From positions 4,030,001 through 4,094,000 of the forward strand of contig NC_134758.1 in assembly GCF_050436995.1 (NCBI RefSeq): a DNA stretch of 64,000 nt, in the 5' to 3' direction. Source of the DNA: Anticarsia gemmatalis (lineage: Eukaryota > Arthropoda > Insecta > Lepidoptera > Erebidae). Positions 47,316 through 59,197 of the stretch are shown here, piece by piece; positions within the stretch are counted from its first letter, which is position 1, and each line of letters starts with the position of its first letter. The position numbers and the translations under genes were made by a program. The notes beneath the pieces were generated by a model. That model saw nothing but the letters and a program-made list of their open reading frames with translations. It ran no database searches and was not told where the DNA came from.

Positions 47316-50300
47316 ACTTAAATATATTTAGTTTTTAGTTTAACATTTTATCCGCAACACAATAAACTCAGCGTAAACTAGCTAAATGCACACAAACCAC
47401 AATTCGCATTAAATTAAATACAAATGTAAACAAGACGTCTGCCGTGCTCCAATTGGCAAGTGGGGTGAGGAACAATACGGACACATACAGACACATTCAA
47501 AATGTTGGCCATTATACTTGGCCATCCACTGCATCGTATGCAGAAATGTGTTAAAACATTACAAGCATTCGCTTTGTTAACTAATTAAATAATTTTAGGT
47601 TTGTTTAAATGCTTTTGTGTGGGGAAATATTGAAAAGTAATTGTAAACAAGGTCTTTAAGTGTGAAATTTTTATTACGTTTTGCAAACTCTGGTCACAAC
47701 AAGTGATATGTAACCTATGTACTTATTAATTGTATATGTTGATTGAACTACTGAAATTAATTTTATTGTGTACTTTAGTTTTACTCTATAGTAATGCCTT
47801 TTTTAATGAGGTGTGTATTTGTATATTTTCCGTTCTCATTATTTTCGTATCTATTAAACTCAACGAAATTTAGCGCAATGACTTATGTACCTCGCAAATT
47901 ACATTGGTATATAAGTGTAAAATTGTGTTAAATATACAAACATACATAAAATCACGCCTTTTCGTCAATAGGAGTAGTCAAAGACCAAAGAAATATTAAA
48001 TATAAAGCATCAAGATCTGTTTTGCTCTCGACATTTTGTTCAAAAATACGTTTTCACTGCAAAAAAGTTATATCTCTACAAAAAATATACCAAAATAGTG
48101 TTTTTAAAATCCAGGAAACGCCACCGTAGTTAATTCTTGATCAATAACAATAACAATGTTATGCTTCAGTTTTTTGTTTTTAATTCGAGAACAACCGTTT
48201 ACGTCGTTGTAAAAACTAGACAAACAGTTCCTAGTATTATTAACAACCTTCATGGATCAAGTCGTTTTGGACGCATCGGTTCGTTGGTCACGGGCTATAA
48301 AGTTATTAAATAGATTTTAATTATCGTAACATGTTTACTCCTATTTAATAATGTTATTTTTAGTCATACAAACTTACATTTGGTTGGGAGAATATCGTGT
48401 TAATGAATTACTTACTAGTTAGTGATTGCATGAAAAATTAAAATGTCTTTTGGTTTAATCAACTCTTAATAGGAGGCAGTAAATGACCAAATAATACAAT
48501 AGATTTTTATTTGAAACTGAAGTATTAGATGTGAATTTAAAAAAAATATCGGAAATAAATGAAACAGTGTCTTTACGTTCAAACATAATTATAGTTTCAG
48601 CAGGTTTACAGTAAAAAAAAACTGTTGTAAGTAATCAATTGTACAAAATTACGTTTGCAATTCAAATTTCCTGTACACTTTTTTAACATAAAACGTACGT
48701 GTTTGTGTGTATCTGTATGTATAATTATGCAAATGTATGTTAGTGATACTGTTAGGGCAATCTATTTGAAGGCTTATCGTATAAGGAACGTAACGACGTT
48801 ACTTCAGACGGGCACATTAATTACAAACGGTGGAGTACTAAGTATTGAGCTATTTAAGCTTGGGATATAAGTTGTAAGATATTAGCGAATGTTCTTTGAA
48901 GTTGTATTGGGGACTGTAAAAGCATGGTAGTGAGAGTTATTTTGACTAACAAACGAATTACGAAGGCTGAAGAATTGCACTACAAAATGTAATTTTATTA
49001 TTTTTAATTTCATAAACGATGTTTTTAATACTGTAAGTAATCATCAAGTTTAAAACTTTAGGATATTATTAGACTTTAACTTTTTATATATTGTTCCATT
49101 TCTGCACGTTTGTTTATGATTGAAGAGATTATGTAATAGTTAACAGCTTGACAGCTGATGTAAATACATTCGTAATGCCGGCTATTACACCCACTATATA
49201 ATAAATTTATATACAAATCGTCATATCAAATCCCCCTATTCGCTTTTAACTTGTACCACATGAGCGTTTTTGCGTGGCACCACCACTCGCGTACAGTTAC
49301 CCGCCGCTAATGGTCCCGCTTTGCGTCTATGGATTACGAACACTAACCTATTACCGTTTAGAAGAAACACCTCGTGTTCTACGTAAGAAATATCGGTTCT
49401 TATAGAGAAACTAGGGCACTGAGATTATGATTACTTAGATTAAAGGGCCGCATTACAAACCTAAATCATTTAGGCATGTATAAATTGTAGTTGTGAAACT
49501 TACGGAATAATAAACGAGTTCGTGAAAAACAATTAAAAATTGGACACCGCCTCTAGTAAGTAAAAGAAGTAACTAATTTACTGAGGATGTTTAAATGTTC
49601 TGACATTTACTTTTGACTCTATCGAATATTTGACATGTCGACAAAACGCTGTCGATAATAATACAGCGAAAGTTCATGATCGCTACTGGTAAAATGAGAG
49701 TGACATTCAAAATGTGAAAATGATGATCCGAAATTCGAAAAGCTATGTACGATAAAATAATTGCGAAGAAACATTTTGTATCCAATTGTGCTCTTCTGAA
49801 ATATTTTTAAAATGTCGTTTTATTGCCCGCTTATCTCTGTAAGTGTAGCCTGAGGCTATGGCCAGTGGAAAGTGTTCGAAAAAAGATGATTACTACGAAA
49901 TATTTTGTTGCATTCATGATTTTGAATGTAATACTTCAAGATATGGAATGAAAGGTGAAAAACGAGTTTTTTTAATAGTTGAGGTGTGGCTGTTATGCCG
50001 TTATTATGTTACGATGACTCAATTTATTACAGTGTTTTGAACTCTAATCATATTTCTATTAAGAGAAAGACGTAAGCAGCATTTTACAATTTAAAAGAAA
50101 TTTTAATTAAATTACTTACGTCAAGCAAAATTGAGTACAAAACCATAATTTCCTTTTTATCTCTCAATTAATTTACGACGCGTAACATTTTTATTTCGTC
50201 CAAAAAATAATATTAATGTGGAATAAATTAATAATTATTGGTCCGAGTATTTTAATGGCGGAGAAAGGATTCGGGTTAATGTTTGGACCCGTTATTACTG

Positions 50301-50734
50301 GTTAATCGCTGATCGATTGAAGTCTGATATTCGAATAAAAAACGTAACGATGTTAATAAATAATCGATGTGCTATTGTTTATCGATTTAGGCTGTGTGTT
50401 TGATTGATTGTAGTTGAAACGAGAGCGAAGTTTTTATGTGCTACTTGCATATAATTAATGGTTTGGTTTTGTTCTAGTATTGTCTAACATTTCTATGAGT
50501 GGGGTTTCCCTTACAAGCTGCTTTTCTATATTGTGTATCGAGATAAATAAGTGCCCAACCTTTTCGACAGAAAAAAAAACCCTGTGCAAATGAAAGCCTT
50601 CATTTTTCATTTCTTAATCTGATTGAAATTAGTGTCAAATTTAGTAATACCCCAAGATATTTCTTACACAGATGGATGGTTGACTTTTTCAATACTTTTG
50701 TTTCTTATATGTTTGTTAAAATTAATGCTCGTTA
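47316..50734. other. long A+T-rich non-coding stretch
   Basis: No gene. G+C-richer bits at 47440-47540 and 49255-49330 (GCGTGGCACCACCACTCGCG) are unassigned. Frames of 60-71 codons at 48655, 49591 and 49858 have no recognisable features. Confidence 0.45.
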
Positions 50735-50857
50735 AGCCGCGTCCACACTAAGCGAGCAGCCTCGCGAGGCGATATCTCGGTCTTGTTCATTTCGATTTTA
50801 AAGAAAAGAGACTGAGATATTGCCTCGCGAGGCTGCACGCTTAGTCTGGACGCGGCT
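50735..50857. mobile_element. 123-bp snap-back MITE, TTA target duplication
   Basis: The left arm 50735-50783 (AGCCGCGTCCACACTAAGCG, AGCAGCCTCGCGAGGCGATA, TCTCGGTCT) is the reverse complement of 50809-50857 at 45 of 49 positions. Only a 25-base A+T-rich loop separates the arms. TTA stands at both edges (50732-50734 and 50858-50860). The TTA duplication points to PIF/Harbinger. Nearly the whole element is hairpin, so a transcript through it would form a long, almost perfect duplex. The G+C-rich arms contrast with both flanks. Confidence 0.75.
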
Positions 50858-51129
50858 TTATAGTTTTAGTATGAAGCCTGCACAATGCGTAAAATCATTA
50901 GTCATTTTCATGACTATTTTAAATGATCATTACAAAATAGTATTCATAGTGTAATTATTTTGACTTACGCTCTTCGTACTGTAATTATTTTTACTTGCGT
51001 ATTTAGACGTAGGGCGTATTTAGTATATTAGTATGCAATATTCGAATATTCTCTTTCAATTTTACCACAAAAATAACTCAGATTATGATAGCAATATCAG
51101 ACATTTACACCCAACTAAACGGTTTTTAC

Positions 51130-51180
51130 CAACGCGTCAGGAAGTCGTGGATTCTATTCCTACAGCCAACAAATTGTGCG
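51130..51180 (+). mobile_element. possible SINE scrap
   Basis: CAGGAAGTCGTGGATTCTAT, TCCTACAGCCAACAAATTGT: resembles the 'GGTCGTGGGTTCGATTCCCACA-CGG-CAAATATTTGTG' part of the SINE at 58979. Eroded. Confidence 0.4.
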
Positions 51181-51667
51181 AATAATTAAAGAAGTTACTA
51201 GAAGAAATCTTTCCAAAAAGTTCTCTGTACATTTTCTTGGTATCCCAAACTTTACATAATTAGTTGTAGACGTAAAAGCACCGTGTGTGAACGTTTCACT
51301 CTACTTACGACAAGAATTAATAGTTGCGTCACTCATTGTGTCAGGTTGCGTAAATTTACGCATCCGATTTGAATGAACACTTTGATGTACGGCGTAATTT
51401 ATTAGAGTTAGGATACTTTTATGAGTCGCGATTATCTGTGTGGAGTAGTGGTTGCAGTTTGTGATTATTGTTTGTATGTTTGTAAAAGACTTTGCGGTTC
51501 AATTTTTTTTTTAATGCGGGCGTTGTCATAAAATAAGCAGAAAATTAAGACAGATTAAGTGATTAGTTACTGTCACAAAATGCCGCATAGATTGCTCGTC
51601 GATAATAATAAAAAATGGTTTTTATAATTTTACGACATAAAGACAAAATAAAGCTCGTGCCTAATTA

Positions 51668-51832
51668 ACGATTCTCTACCGCTATCGACTTTAGTCACCC
51701 TGCTAGCTATAATTTTGTATGAAAATCTGATCAGCGCCTCTAGCGGGCGCCGTTGAAACTATTTTTGTAATACATTTTAAATGTCAAACTCTCGATACTT
51801 GATAGTACCGACTGTAAAAAATCGCGCTACAG
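51668..51832 (-). mobile_element. MITE family A, nearly complete inverted copy
   Basis: ACGATTCTCTACCGCTATCG, CTGCTAGCTATAATTTTGTA, TGAAAATCTGATCAGCGCCT, CTAGCGGGCGCCGTTGAAAC, TTAAATGTCAAACTCTCGAT, ACTTGATAGTACCGACTGTA, AAATCGCGCTACAG. It shows the family's full internal order, so with 18021 and 23181 it allows a consensus to be built. Confidence 0.7.
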
Positions 51833-52930
51833 ATCTAACACTTTTCTATTCCGAGTTGAACTTATGAAACACATTGTAAACTTGTACATAACTAATGTAA
51901 TAAATAATTCTGCACAGTTATGTGCTAACTACAATAAAATCTGTTGCATCGCGATCGTTATTCCGGTTGCTCATCTACACTATCGTATACGATTGCTTCC
52001 TTTAACTCGTTGCAAAATAGAGTGATGTAGATGTTTCCTGTATTATTTTGCTTTTGAAATTAGACTGTTACAGATTAGAATTCATTTGCTAATTAATTCC
52101 TACTTGTGAAATACGTAGCAATGTATAATAAGTACATACATTCTAGTTCAGAATAATCTTTTGTCTGTCTATATGTGTGAAAGTGTAGAGTAATAAATTA
52201 ATGTATTGGTAAATGTAAAAAAAAACTGAATATATTTAAGAAATTTCGCTTACATGTGGTTGATAACAAGGGTTAATACATGATATTTACTACATAATTT
52301 TTAAATCAAGGAATCGTTTTAGTTCCTTTCAGCGATATCGCGGGCAAAATAATCTATTAAAATAATGTTTTGAAGAGTAGGATATTTACAACTAACTAAA
52401 TTACTTTCGGTTAACACAAATTAATATTTTTAAAAAGCTTCATAAATAAAGAAGCTCTTACAACAAATATATCCACGTAATATAAACCTATTAAATACCG
52501 AAATAAATGTGGGAAACACGGCCTAATGTCGTAAAAGTTGTTCAAAATACGTGATTATAATAACATATGTGTTTGTTACGGTGCGCGTGCGCAGTGCTTG
52601 CGTAAAATGGGAACATGTCTCTATTAGCACGTCGGATTTTGACATGCTATTTCAAAACGCTATCTTTGACATCGGAGATTCGTATTCGTACTGTAGATAC
52701 AAATTTAAGGTTTGTGAGTACTTGAAAACAACACGTGAGATGCAATTGATATATTTTTTCTTAAAATTGTTACGTGTTTTATTTTTATGATAAATATGGT
52801 TAATTTGTATCAGAAAATCGTTTATTTGAATGCTATTAACACCTCAAGCTATCTACTGTACTTTTCTGTATACCATAGATAGATTCCGTTTCCTAGACTT
52901 AAATACTTTTGTATTTTTCTAGGTTTATTA
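51833..52930. other. A+T-rich non-coding stretch
   Basis: Nothing recognised; the 79-codon frame at 52551-52790 has no distinguishing feature. Confidence 0.5.
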
Positions 52931-53186
52931 TCTATACTAATATTATAAAGCTGAAGAGTTTGTTTGTTTGTTTGATTGTTTGTTTGAACGCGCTAATCTC
53001 GGAAACTACTGGTCCGATTTGAAAAATTATTTCATTGTTAGATAGCCCATTTATCGAGAAAGGCTATAGGCTACATATTATCACGCTACGACCAATAGGA
53101 GCAGAGTACCAGTGAAAAATGTTACAAAAACGGGGAAAACTATGATTCCCTTATGTGACGCAAACGAAGTTGCGCGGGTCAGCTAG
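52931..53186 (+). mobile_element. non-autonomous Helitron with intact ends
   Basis: A|TCTATACTAATATTATAAAG starts the element; it continues CTGAAGAGTTTGTTTG, AACGCGCTAATCTCGGAAAC, TACTGGTCCGATTTGAAAAA, GATAGCCCATTTATCGAGAA, CGACCAATAGGAGCAGAGTA, and ends GTCAGCTAG|T. The 3' hairpin CGCAA-ACGAAG-TTGCG (53159-53174) lies 8 bases before CTAG. There is no target duplication, as expected for A|T insertion by a Helitron. 256 bp, non-coding; it would depend on a RepHel protein encoded elsewhere. Confidence 0.88.
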
Positions 53187-53590
53187 TGTAATTATAATTT
53201 AACTTACACATTTCGATAAAATAATCGAACAGTTCTTATATTTTCTTAATTTATGTCAACTGACGAAGGTACATTTACATTTTGATTTCTTGTATGATTG
53301 AGGCAATTAAACTCCGACAATGAACGACATCATTGACAAAATTGTATTGACATTGACAATATTATATTGACATGAATTCGTGATAAACAGGTCAATTGCG
53401 GCTCTCGGCGATTGCTTTAACCATGAATGATTTCGAGTAATGATATTGTAACCGATAATTTCAACTTATAATATCATATCTGATGGTCAAGCGAATCTAT
53501 AACATTAACTCACGCTTCGCTGTTTTATAATGACTCTATGTTATTAAACTCTGTGCTACTAAAATAAACATTCCCACAAAGATATATTGA

Positions 53591-53800
53591 CGGCTTCCGT
53601 GGCGCAGTGGTTAAGGTGGTCGCCACGTAACTACCAGCCCGCCTAGAGGTTCGATTCACATACGGGACAAATATTTGTGCTATCCACAAATAGTTCTTTC
53701 GGGTCTGGTTGTACCAAGTGTCCGTTGTTTTTACTTTTGTAAAAGTTCCCGCGAAACAAGAGCAATAATTTAAACAGCGAGAGTTGTATTTTAAGAAAAT
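53591..53800 (+). mobile_element. tRNA-derived SINE, older copy
   Basis: The tRNA-like head has box A TGGCGCAGTGG (53600-53610) and box B GGTTCGATTC (53648-53657). The body reads ATATTTGTGCTATCCACAAA, TTTCGGGTCTGGTTGTACCA, GTGTCCGTTGTTTTTAC, AAGTTCCCGCGAAACAAGAG. It is homologous to 58979-59197 over its full length but carries more substitutions and an A+T-rich rather than pure-A tail. Pol III transcribed in principle. The 96-codon minus frame across it is spurious. Confidence 0.8.
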
Positions 53801-53825
53801 ATGAATATTAGACAAAGTTAAATGC

Positions 53826-53945
53826 TTTTTACCCGACCCGGCAATCGAACCCGAGACGTTGTGAGTTGAGCAATAGGCGCAGATAACTGCATTTTAAATA
53901 TCTTTTCACTGCCAGACGGAGGTTCGTCTCCAGTCAGCCAGTCGC
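53826..53945 (-). mobile_element. tRNA-like SINE fragment of a second type
   Basis: TTACCCGACCCGGCAATCGA, ACCCGAGACGTTGTGAGTTG, AGCAATAGGCGCAGATAACT: on the minus strand a box B (GGGTTCGATTGCCGGGTCGG) ending a tRNA-like unit. It is followed on the right by GCCAGACGGAGGTTCGTCTC, which may belong to the same or another repeat. It sits within 30 bases of the preceding SINE. Confidence 0.45.
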
Positions 53946-54264
53946 CTAAAAACTGGACAAGCGTTCTAAATTTAAACTACCAGTATTACCACTATGAAGT
54001 TCCATGGTTAAGTTACGGTTAAATTCTATTTTTAAATGAGTCAACATTATTACTGGCTGTCACTATGATTGCTATTATTAATAGTTATCGATTGCCAGTT
54101 TATTTCTGATCTGTCGCTACTTGCCTTTAAAAAGAATAAATAATTCTTTTTTTCGTATTGGCGGTATCTTTATACGCTCTTAAAAGCATTATTTGATTTT
54201 GAAATATTAATGATTAGTTTTTCGAAGCTGATTTAAGCCATAGTCCATAAAAGACTATTTATAA
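53946..54264. other. non-coding gap between retroelements
   Basis: Nothing recognised. Confidence 0.5.
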
Positions 54265-54364
54265 ATGGAGCAGAATAAGTTTGTAAGGATCGTACAAGTG
54301 GCGTTCTTTGGTGTGTGCCACCCCCCTATGAGAAAAGGCTATGATATTGTGTTTGTATGTATGT
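54265..54364 (+). mobile_element. LINE 3' tail, same family as 16190
   Basis: AATGGAGCAGAATAAGTTTG, TAAGGATCGTACAAGTGGCG, TTCTTTGGTGTGTGCCACCC, CCCTATGAGAAAAGGC, TTTGTATGTATGTAAG. It aligns with 16201-16295 (GAAGCAAGAGAATTTGTAAG...TGTATGTG). Ends in the TATG-rich 3' tail. Confidence 0.55.
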
Positions 54365-56021
54365 AAGTTCGTAGCAATCCGAGCAAGTTGTATTCTTTGG
54401 CCTCAGTCTAACGTTTTAGTAACAAGGGTTAATTATATATGTAAATATTTATTTAAATTGAATAGATAATGTTCTAGACGCTAGATAACACTTTAGATTC
54501 TTATCACAAATGTCCTAGATTCGTACCTGATTTTATGTCCATATGTTCATGCAAAAATGTTGGTTGCCTACTCATAAAAAGTTATAGGTTACATTGCTCG
54601 TAAACCCATATACGGATTTTATATTTCGTGTTTTCACCCGCATGAAAGTGAATGGAATATAAACTAGCAACTTTGAACACTGATTTTAAATTCTTGGCTT
54701 GTGACGTAAATACCAAGTTTCTGGATGGAATGTTGGTTTATTTTAAAATTGCAAAAGTCTAGCGACTTAACAGATATGCCCTAAAATTAAATAGGACTCG
54801 GCTTGTATTTCTCATAAATCTGAGTGCAGTTCTTTTCAGCAGTTTGGATTAGTTGTAGAAGATTATCTTCTTCTTACTTTTTATCTTATAATCTACTAGA
54901 GGCCGGCCTCGAATTAAAAGGCTGATTTACGAAGATAAAATGCAATTTCTGCACTTAAACCTTCCTATTGAACTAACCTATGTCTCATAGTTTTAAAGAT
55001 TTTAGCATACATAGAGACAAAGTGCGAAAAGCGACTTTGTTTTGTGAATGTGATTGGCTTTTGCCAGTTACACTACTGTACAATACTTAGAAAACGTTCC
55101 ATTATCTTCTAGACTAGTACAATGAGTATCGATACGGTACATATTTCACTTTAGACTAGCCAAGCAAACAACAAAAGGTTTCGGGTCGTGGTCGGCACGA
55201 CTGTTTATTTTTTTCACAAACACGATCAACCTCGAAACGGCTGTATTTAAATTAACCAGTTTGCGCAACTGAAAGGCGCTTTTTGACAAACATTCGTGGC
55301 GTGAAATTGTTTAACATAATAATATTTTCATACGTTTTCCAATACACGTCATGGAATAGAATCTTTTGAGGAAAATTGACGTGTAATATGTGTGGAAAAT
55401 GTATAGAATAGATGTTTTTTAGGTTTTTTTCCGATTTGAAACGAATTGGATCGGTTGCTATGATATATTTTAGTCATGATTGTTCTTCTACGTCACACTT
55501 TGAAGCTTACCTAAAACATAAAATCGCGTTGGTCTTGTCTGAGAATATAATTTAGTATGTACTACTAGCTTGAAGTAGCGTTAAGACTAAAGACTACTAA
55601 TTATTTACAACTTCTTTTAAGCGGCAACTCTAAGCAGAGTTAAAGTAGTTAGAGTTCTTTTATGTGTCCGGATGCTTGTCATACATAGTTATATATAATA
55701 GACAGAACCACGCAGATCTTCGCGAAAAAAGCCTTAAAGTTGAATGGGACATAAAAAGATAAAAAACTGTCTCAGCATGAATGAAGCACAGATATTATCT
55801 AGATTGTCACGAAAACATAATCTAATGATAATCAGTACATTCACATCGCTTCCCACTAACTTGGTGAAACGTTACGCACGAACATGTCGCGGTGCTGGTG
55901 GGAGTTTCCGGAATTAAATAGAAATTGATTCTGTATCTGCACAGTTTCCATCTATGCGTTTATGTGAGTACGTACATGGATGCGCCTTGTTGTGGGGCTT
56001 GGTCTATGTTAAAAGCTTCAA
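54365..56021. other. A+T-rich non-coding stretch
   Basis: No gene or recognised repeat. Confidence 0.5.
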
Positions 56022-56140
56022 TCCTACTATCCTAATAATATTATATTTTGCGAAATTTGTCAGAATGTACGTGTGTATATTTTTGACGCCATACCTATTT
56101 AACAGATTTTGATGAAATTTTGCATAGTAGTAGCGATTTT
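56022..56140 (+). mobile_element. Helitron-like 5' part, GCGAAAG family
   Basis: A|TCCTACTATCCTAATAATAT, TATATTTTGCGAAATTTGTC, GAATGTACGTGTGTATATTT, CCTATTTAACAGATTTTGAT, GAAATTTTGCATAGTAG. The 5' half is recognisable; the 3' CTAG end was not found. Confidence 0.5.
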
Positions 56141-58978
56141 AATGTTTACCTCACAAGATATTAGTAGAGCAAGAGTTAGTAGTGTATTCATATTTTTCTT
56201 TTCAACACTGTTCTTTCAGGATACTTGTAAACCGTGTCCTACCACGGTATATATGAATGCAGACCTATTGAATTAGTGTAACTATTCTATCCTATCTAAC
56301 TTGCTGTTTATTTATTTATAACATTACTGTAACTTCACGTATAGTATATACCCGATAACGATGAAATCACGGACACATTCAATAATTCAATCATCTAATA
56401 AAATGACTGCACCTCATAATTTTCAATCACAACTTCACACGGGTGAAAAGAGTCTCACCCATTACTTACTAATATAAAAACGGTATCTTATAACGCTTTT
56501 CGCTTACTGCAAAACTTTGCAACGACAAACCACATATCAATTGCAAGCGATACAATCGCAGCATCTCTTGATAGAAATAAATCATTAATATAAAATTATA
56601 TACTGATACCTTTTATTTATGGTCAAATTGAATCTGTACATTCAATCGGCGATAGCATCTCGTTGGATATTAATTTGTGGAAGGATTAAATGAAGGAAGT
56701 AGATGTTTGTTTATCTTTCGCTCGCTTGAAATGATTTATATTATTTTCTGGGTACCGGTTGTTTAAACTATTGGTATACGGAATTTATTATATGGACTTT
56801 AATAGAACGGTTTTGTATTACTTATACGATAATTTGTTCGTCAAATTCAATTCAAAGCAAATATGCCTCAGTTCGGCCGTGAAAGGAGATATACATTGTT
56901 ATAAGAACGGATTTTCGAAGTATCAAAGTAAAAAACATGATTACAAACCAATAGTCTTCGGTGAAATCTTGACAATAGTGAAATGAAATGAATATATGTA
57001 TTAGTCAAAAAATAATCAACATAAAAATATGAGACAATGAAATAAAAGAAAAATATACTTTAGTATCCACAGGATTACGTAAACCAAATAACGTTATGAA
57101 ATTGAATACATTCTTGTTATTGAACTCCGAAAGCCTTGCAATTTTTTCAACTTACGTAAAGAGATTTTTATCAGAATACGTATATGTATTGTTTATTTTA
57201 CGACGCAAAACATACGACCCTTAAAATATGAACGAAAAAAATACTAGTATTATCGTAAACCGATCTTATCATAGGCCGACAGTAAAATATGCTTAGTGCC
57301 TATATCATGAGATAGGGTTAAGCTAGGAGAAGGATATCATCCCGATAGTACTTATTAAAGGGATACGCATTTTAGGTTTTAATCTGATATGTTGTAATTT
57401 TGGTTTGATATTGAAATTTTTATAGTGAATACTTGTTCATAATTTGAAGTATTTTGATGAGGCGACTTCTATTAAAAAAAATCGAGCCTTTTAATATACA
57501 TTGTCTTATACTTTTAATTCTACTATTGCATGATAATTTGCTCGGTCTAGAAAATTTTTCATACGACTTAATCGATCATAATTAATATCTACCAAAAGAA
57601 GAACCAAATAGTCTTGTATAATAGTGTTTCTAACAAAACTGATCAATTTAAATTCATCGAAACTACGTGTCCCGCTTTATAAAGTCGACAGTGTACCTGT
57701 CCAAGACTTCCCTATGATAAACGAGTAGCTCTAATCACATAAAAACGTTAATATTCTTTGATGTCTTTTGCAGTAGTTAGCCGCTGTCTCTCCATGGGAC
57801 AAATGTCTTTCATTTAGCGAAAAAAGTAATTGACGATCAAGCTGTCCCTTACTTGGGTTCGTTCACCTCGTTTAGATGTTGTCACAGATATGTCTGGTTG
57901 ATTGACTATCGGCTGCTTGATTATGGTGTACATTATACGATGGTTCATTATAGGGAAGTGCAGTAAGCTACTTCGTTCGACCATGTTCTTATATCTTATA
58001 GTATTATAAAATTTTAATATCTTAAATTCTCTATTTCACGAGTTGTTTAATGTTGTCAATGAATTTCTTTTTTAACAATTTACAGAGTTAAAAAAAATAC
58101 AAATATTGCTATAGTATTGATCCCTGAAAGCGTACCCTGCCTTACATTAGAAATAAATATGCCAAAAATATTTAGGACTCATTACAAAAAAATAATTATT
58201 ATATTTAATTAGATAGTTTATCATAAATAAAAACATTTCTTTGACAACTAACTAACAATAAATAATTTTAACCAATGTTACAATAAATCGTTCATTCAAG
58301 TTCACTTCCCTGGCGGACTACAAATATTGCCTAATACGTAATGCGTCAACACGTCAAACGCATTACCATGTTCCACGCCCGTTTCTATAGAAAGCGGCAC
58401 CTGTTGTACGTAGACTATTAATGCAGTATTTAGAAAATTATCTCTACACCCTTCTGACCTAGTCGAGTACGGAATATTGATAGTTTATTGAGTTTTGTAT
58501 GGATTTGAATTGTAAGTGACAGGTTTAGTAGGTTTTGATGTTTGATGAAAGTTTCTTGTATCCGTGTATTTTTTTAGGATGTACTATTTTTGTCTTTATA
58601 TCGTCCAGTAAAAATATGATATTAGCGTAATTTATTATTTTGATTTAATTAATTTTGTGCATTATTAGTTGTATTTTTGTTATCGGGTTTCTTTGGGTTT
58701 ATGTTGTTCGTATTAATAAACGGTTGTCAGCTGGGGATCACGATTATAAGAACCTATTTGAAACATCGACTTATTGACTTCTTGGAGCGGTTAAGTGAAT
58801 TTAATTTAAATCAAGTTGATTGGCTTGAATTGCTTTGCTTTTCTGTTCCGTTTCTAGTTATGGTTAGTTTGTGTAGGTGCTAACAACATTACGAGTTACA
58901 AAATAGGGCATTTCGCTGCTCTCTCGTATTATTCCTATGACACAATCAGATGTTGATAATTCTGTCATTTTGTTTGAA
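56141..58978. other. A+T-rich non-coding stretch
   Basis: No gene. A small inverted repeat, GTAATGCGT at 58338 with ACGCATTAC at 58358, is present. Frames at 56759-56986 and 58677-58883 are 68-75 codons and unlike known proteins. Confidence 0.45.
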
Positions 58979-59197
58979 CTCCTCCGTGGCGCAGTGGTTT
59001 AGGTCGCCACGCCGATACCACTGCAACGGGAGGTCGTGGGTTCGATTCCCACACGGAGCAATTATTTGTGCGATCCACAAATAATTGTTTCGGGTCTGGT
59101 TGTGCTTTGTGTCCGTTGTTTGTATGTTTGTAAAAGTCCCCGCGACACAAGAGCAATTCTTAGTGCGGGAGTTGTCTTTAAAAAAAAAAAAAAAAAA
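58979..59197 (+). mobile_element. tRNA-derived SINE, young-looking full copy
   Basis: Head CTCCGTGGCGCAGTGGTTTA with box A at 58987-58997; GGTCGTGGGTTCGATTCCCA with box B at 59039-59049; a conserved middle ATTATTTGTGCGATCCACAA, TAATTGTTTCGGGTCTGGTT, GTGTCCGTTGTTTGTATG, CCCCGCGACACAAGAGCAAT, GTGCGGGAGTTGTC; then a run of 18 A (59180-59197). The clean boxes and pure A tail suggest recent insertion. It is of the Metulj/HaSE-like kind described in Lepidoptera. The 110-codon antisense frame, with GNRTHDLPLQWYR, is the well-known artefact of such SINEs in protein databases, not a gene. Confidence 0.88.

Noticed and set aside
58979..59058. A tRNA gene at the head of the SINE (also at 53591)
   Set aside because: Box A and box B are present but the arms do not form a full cloverleaf, and a conserved SINE body follows.
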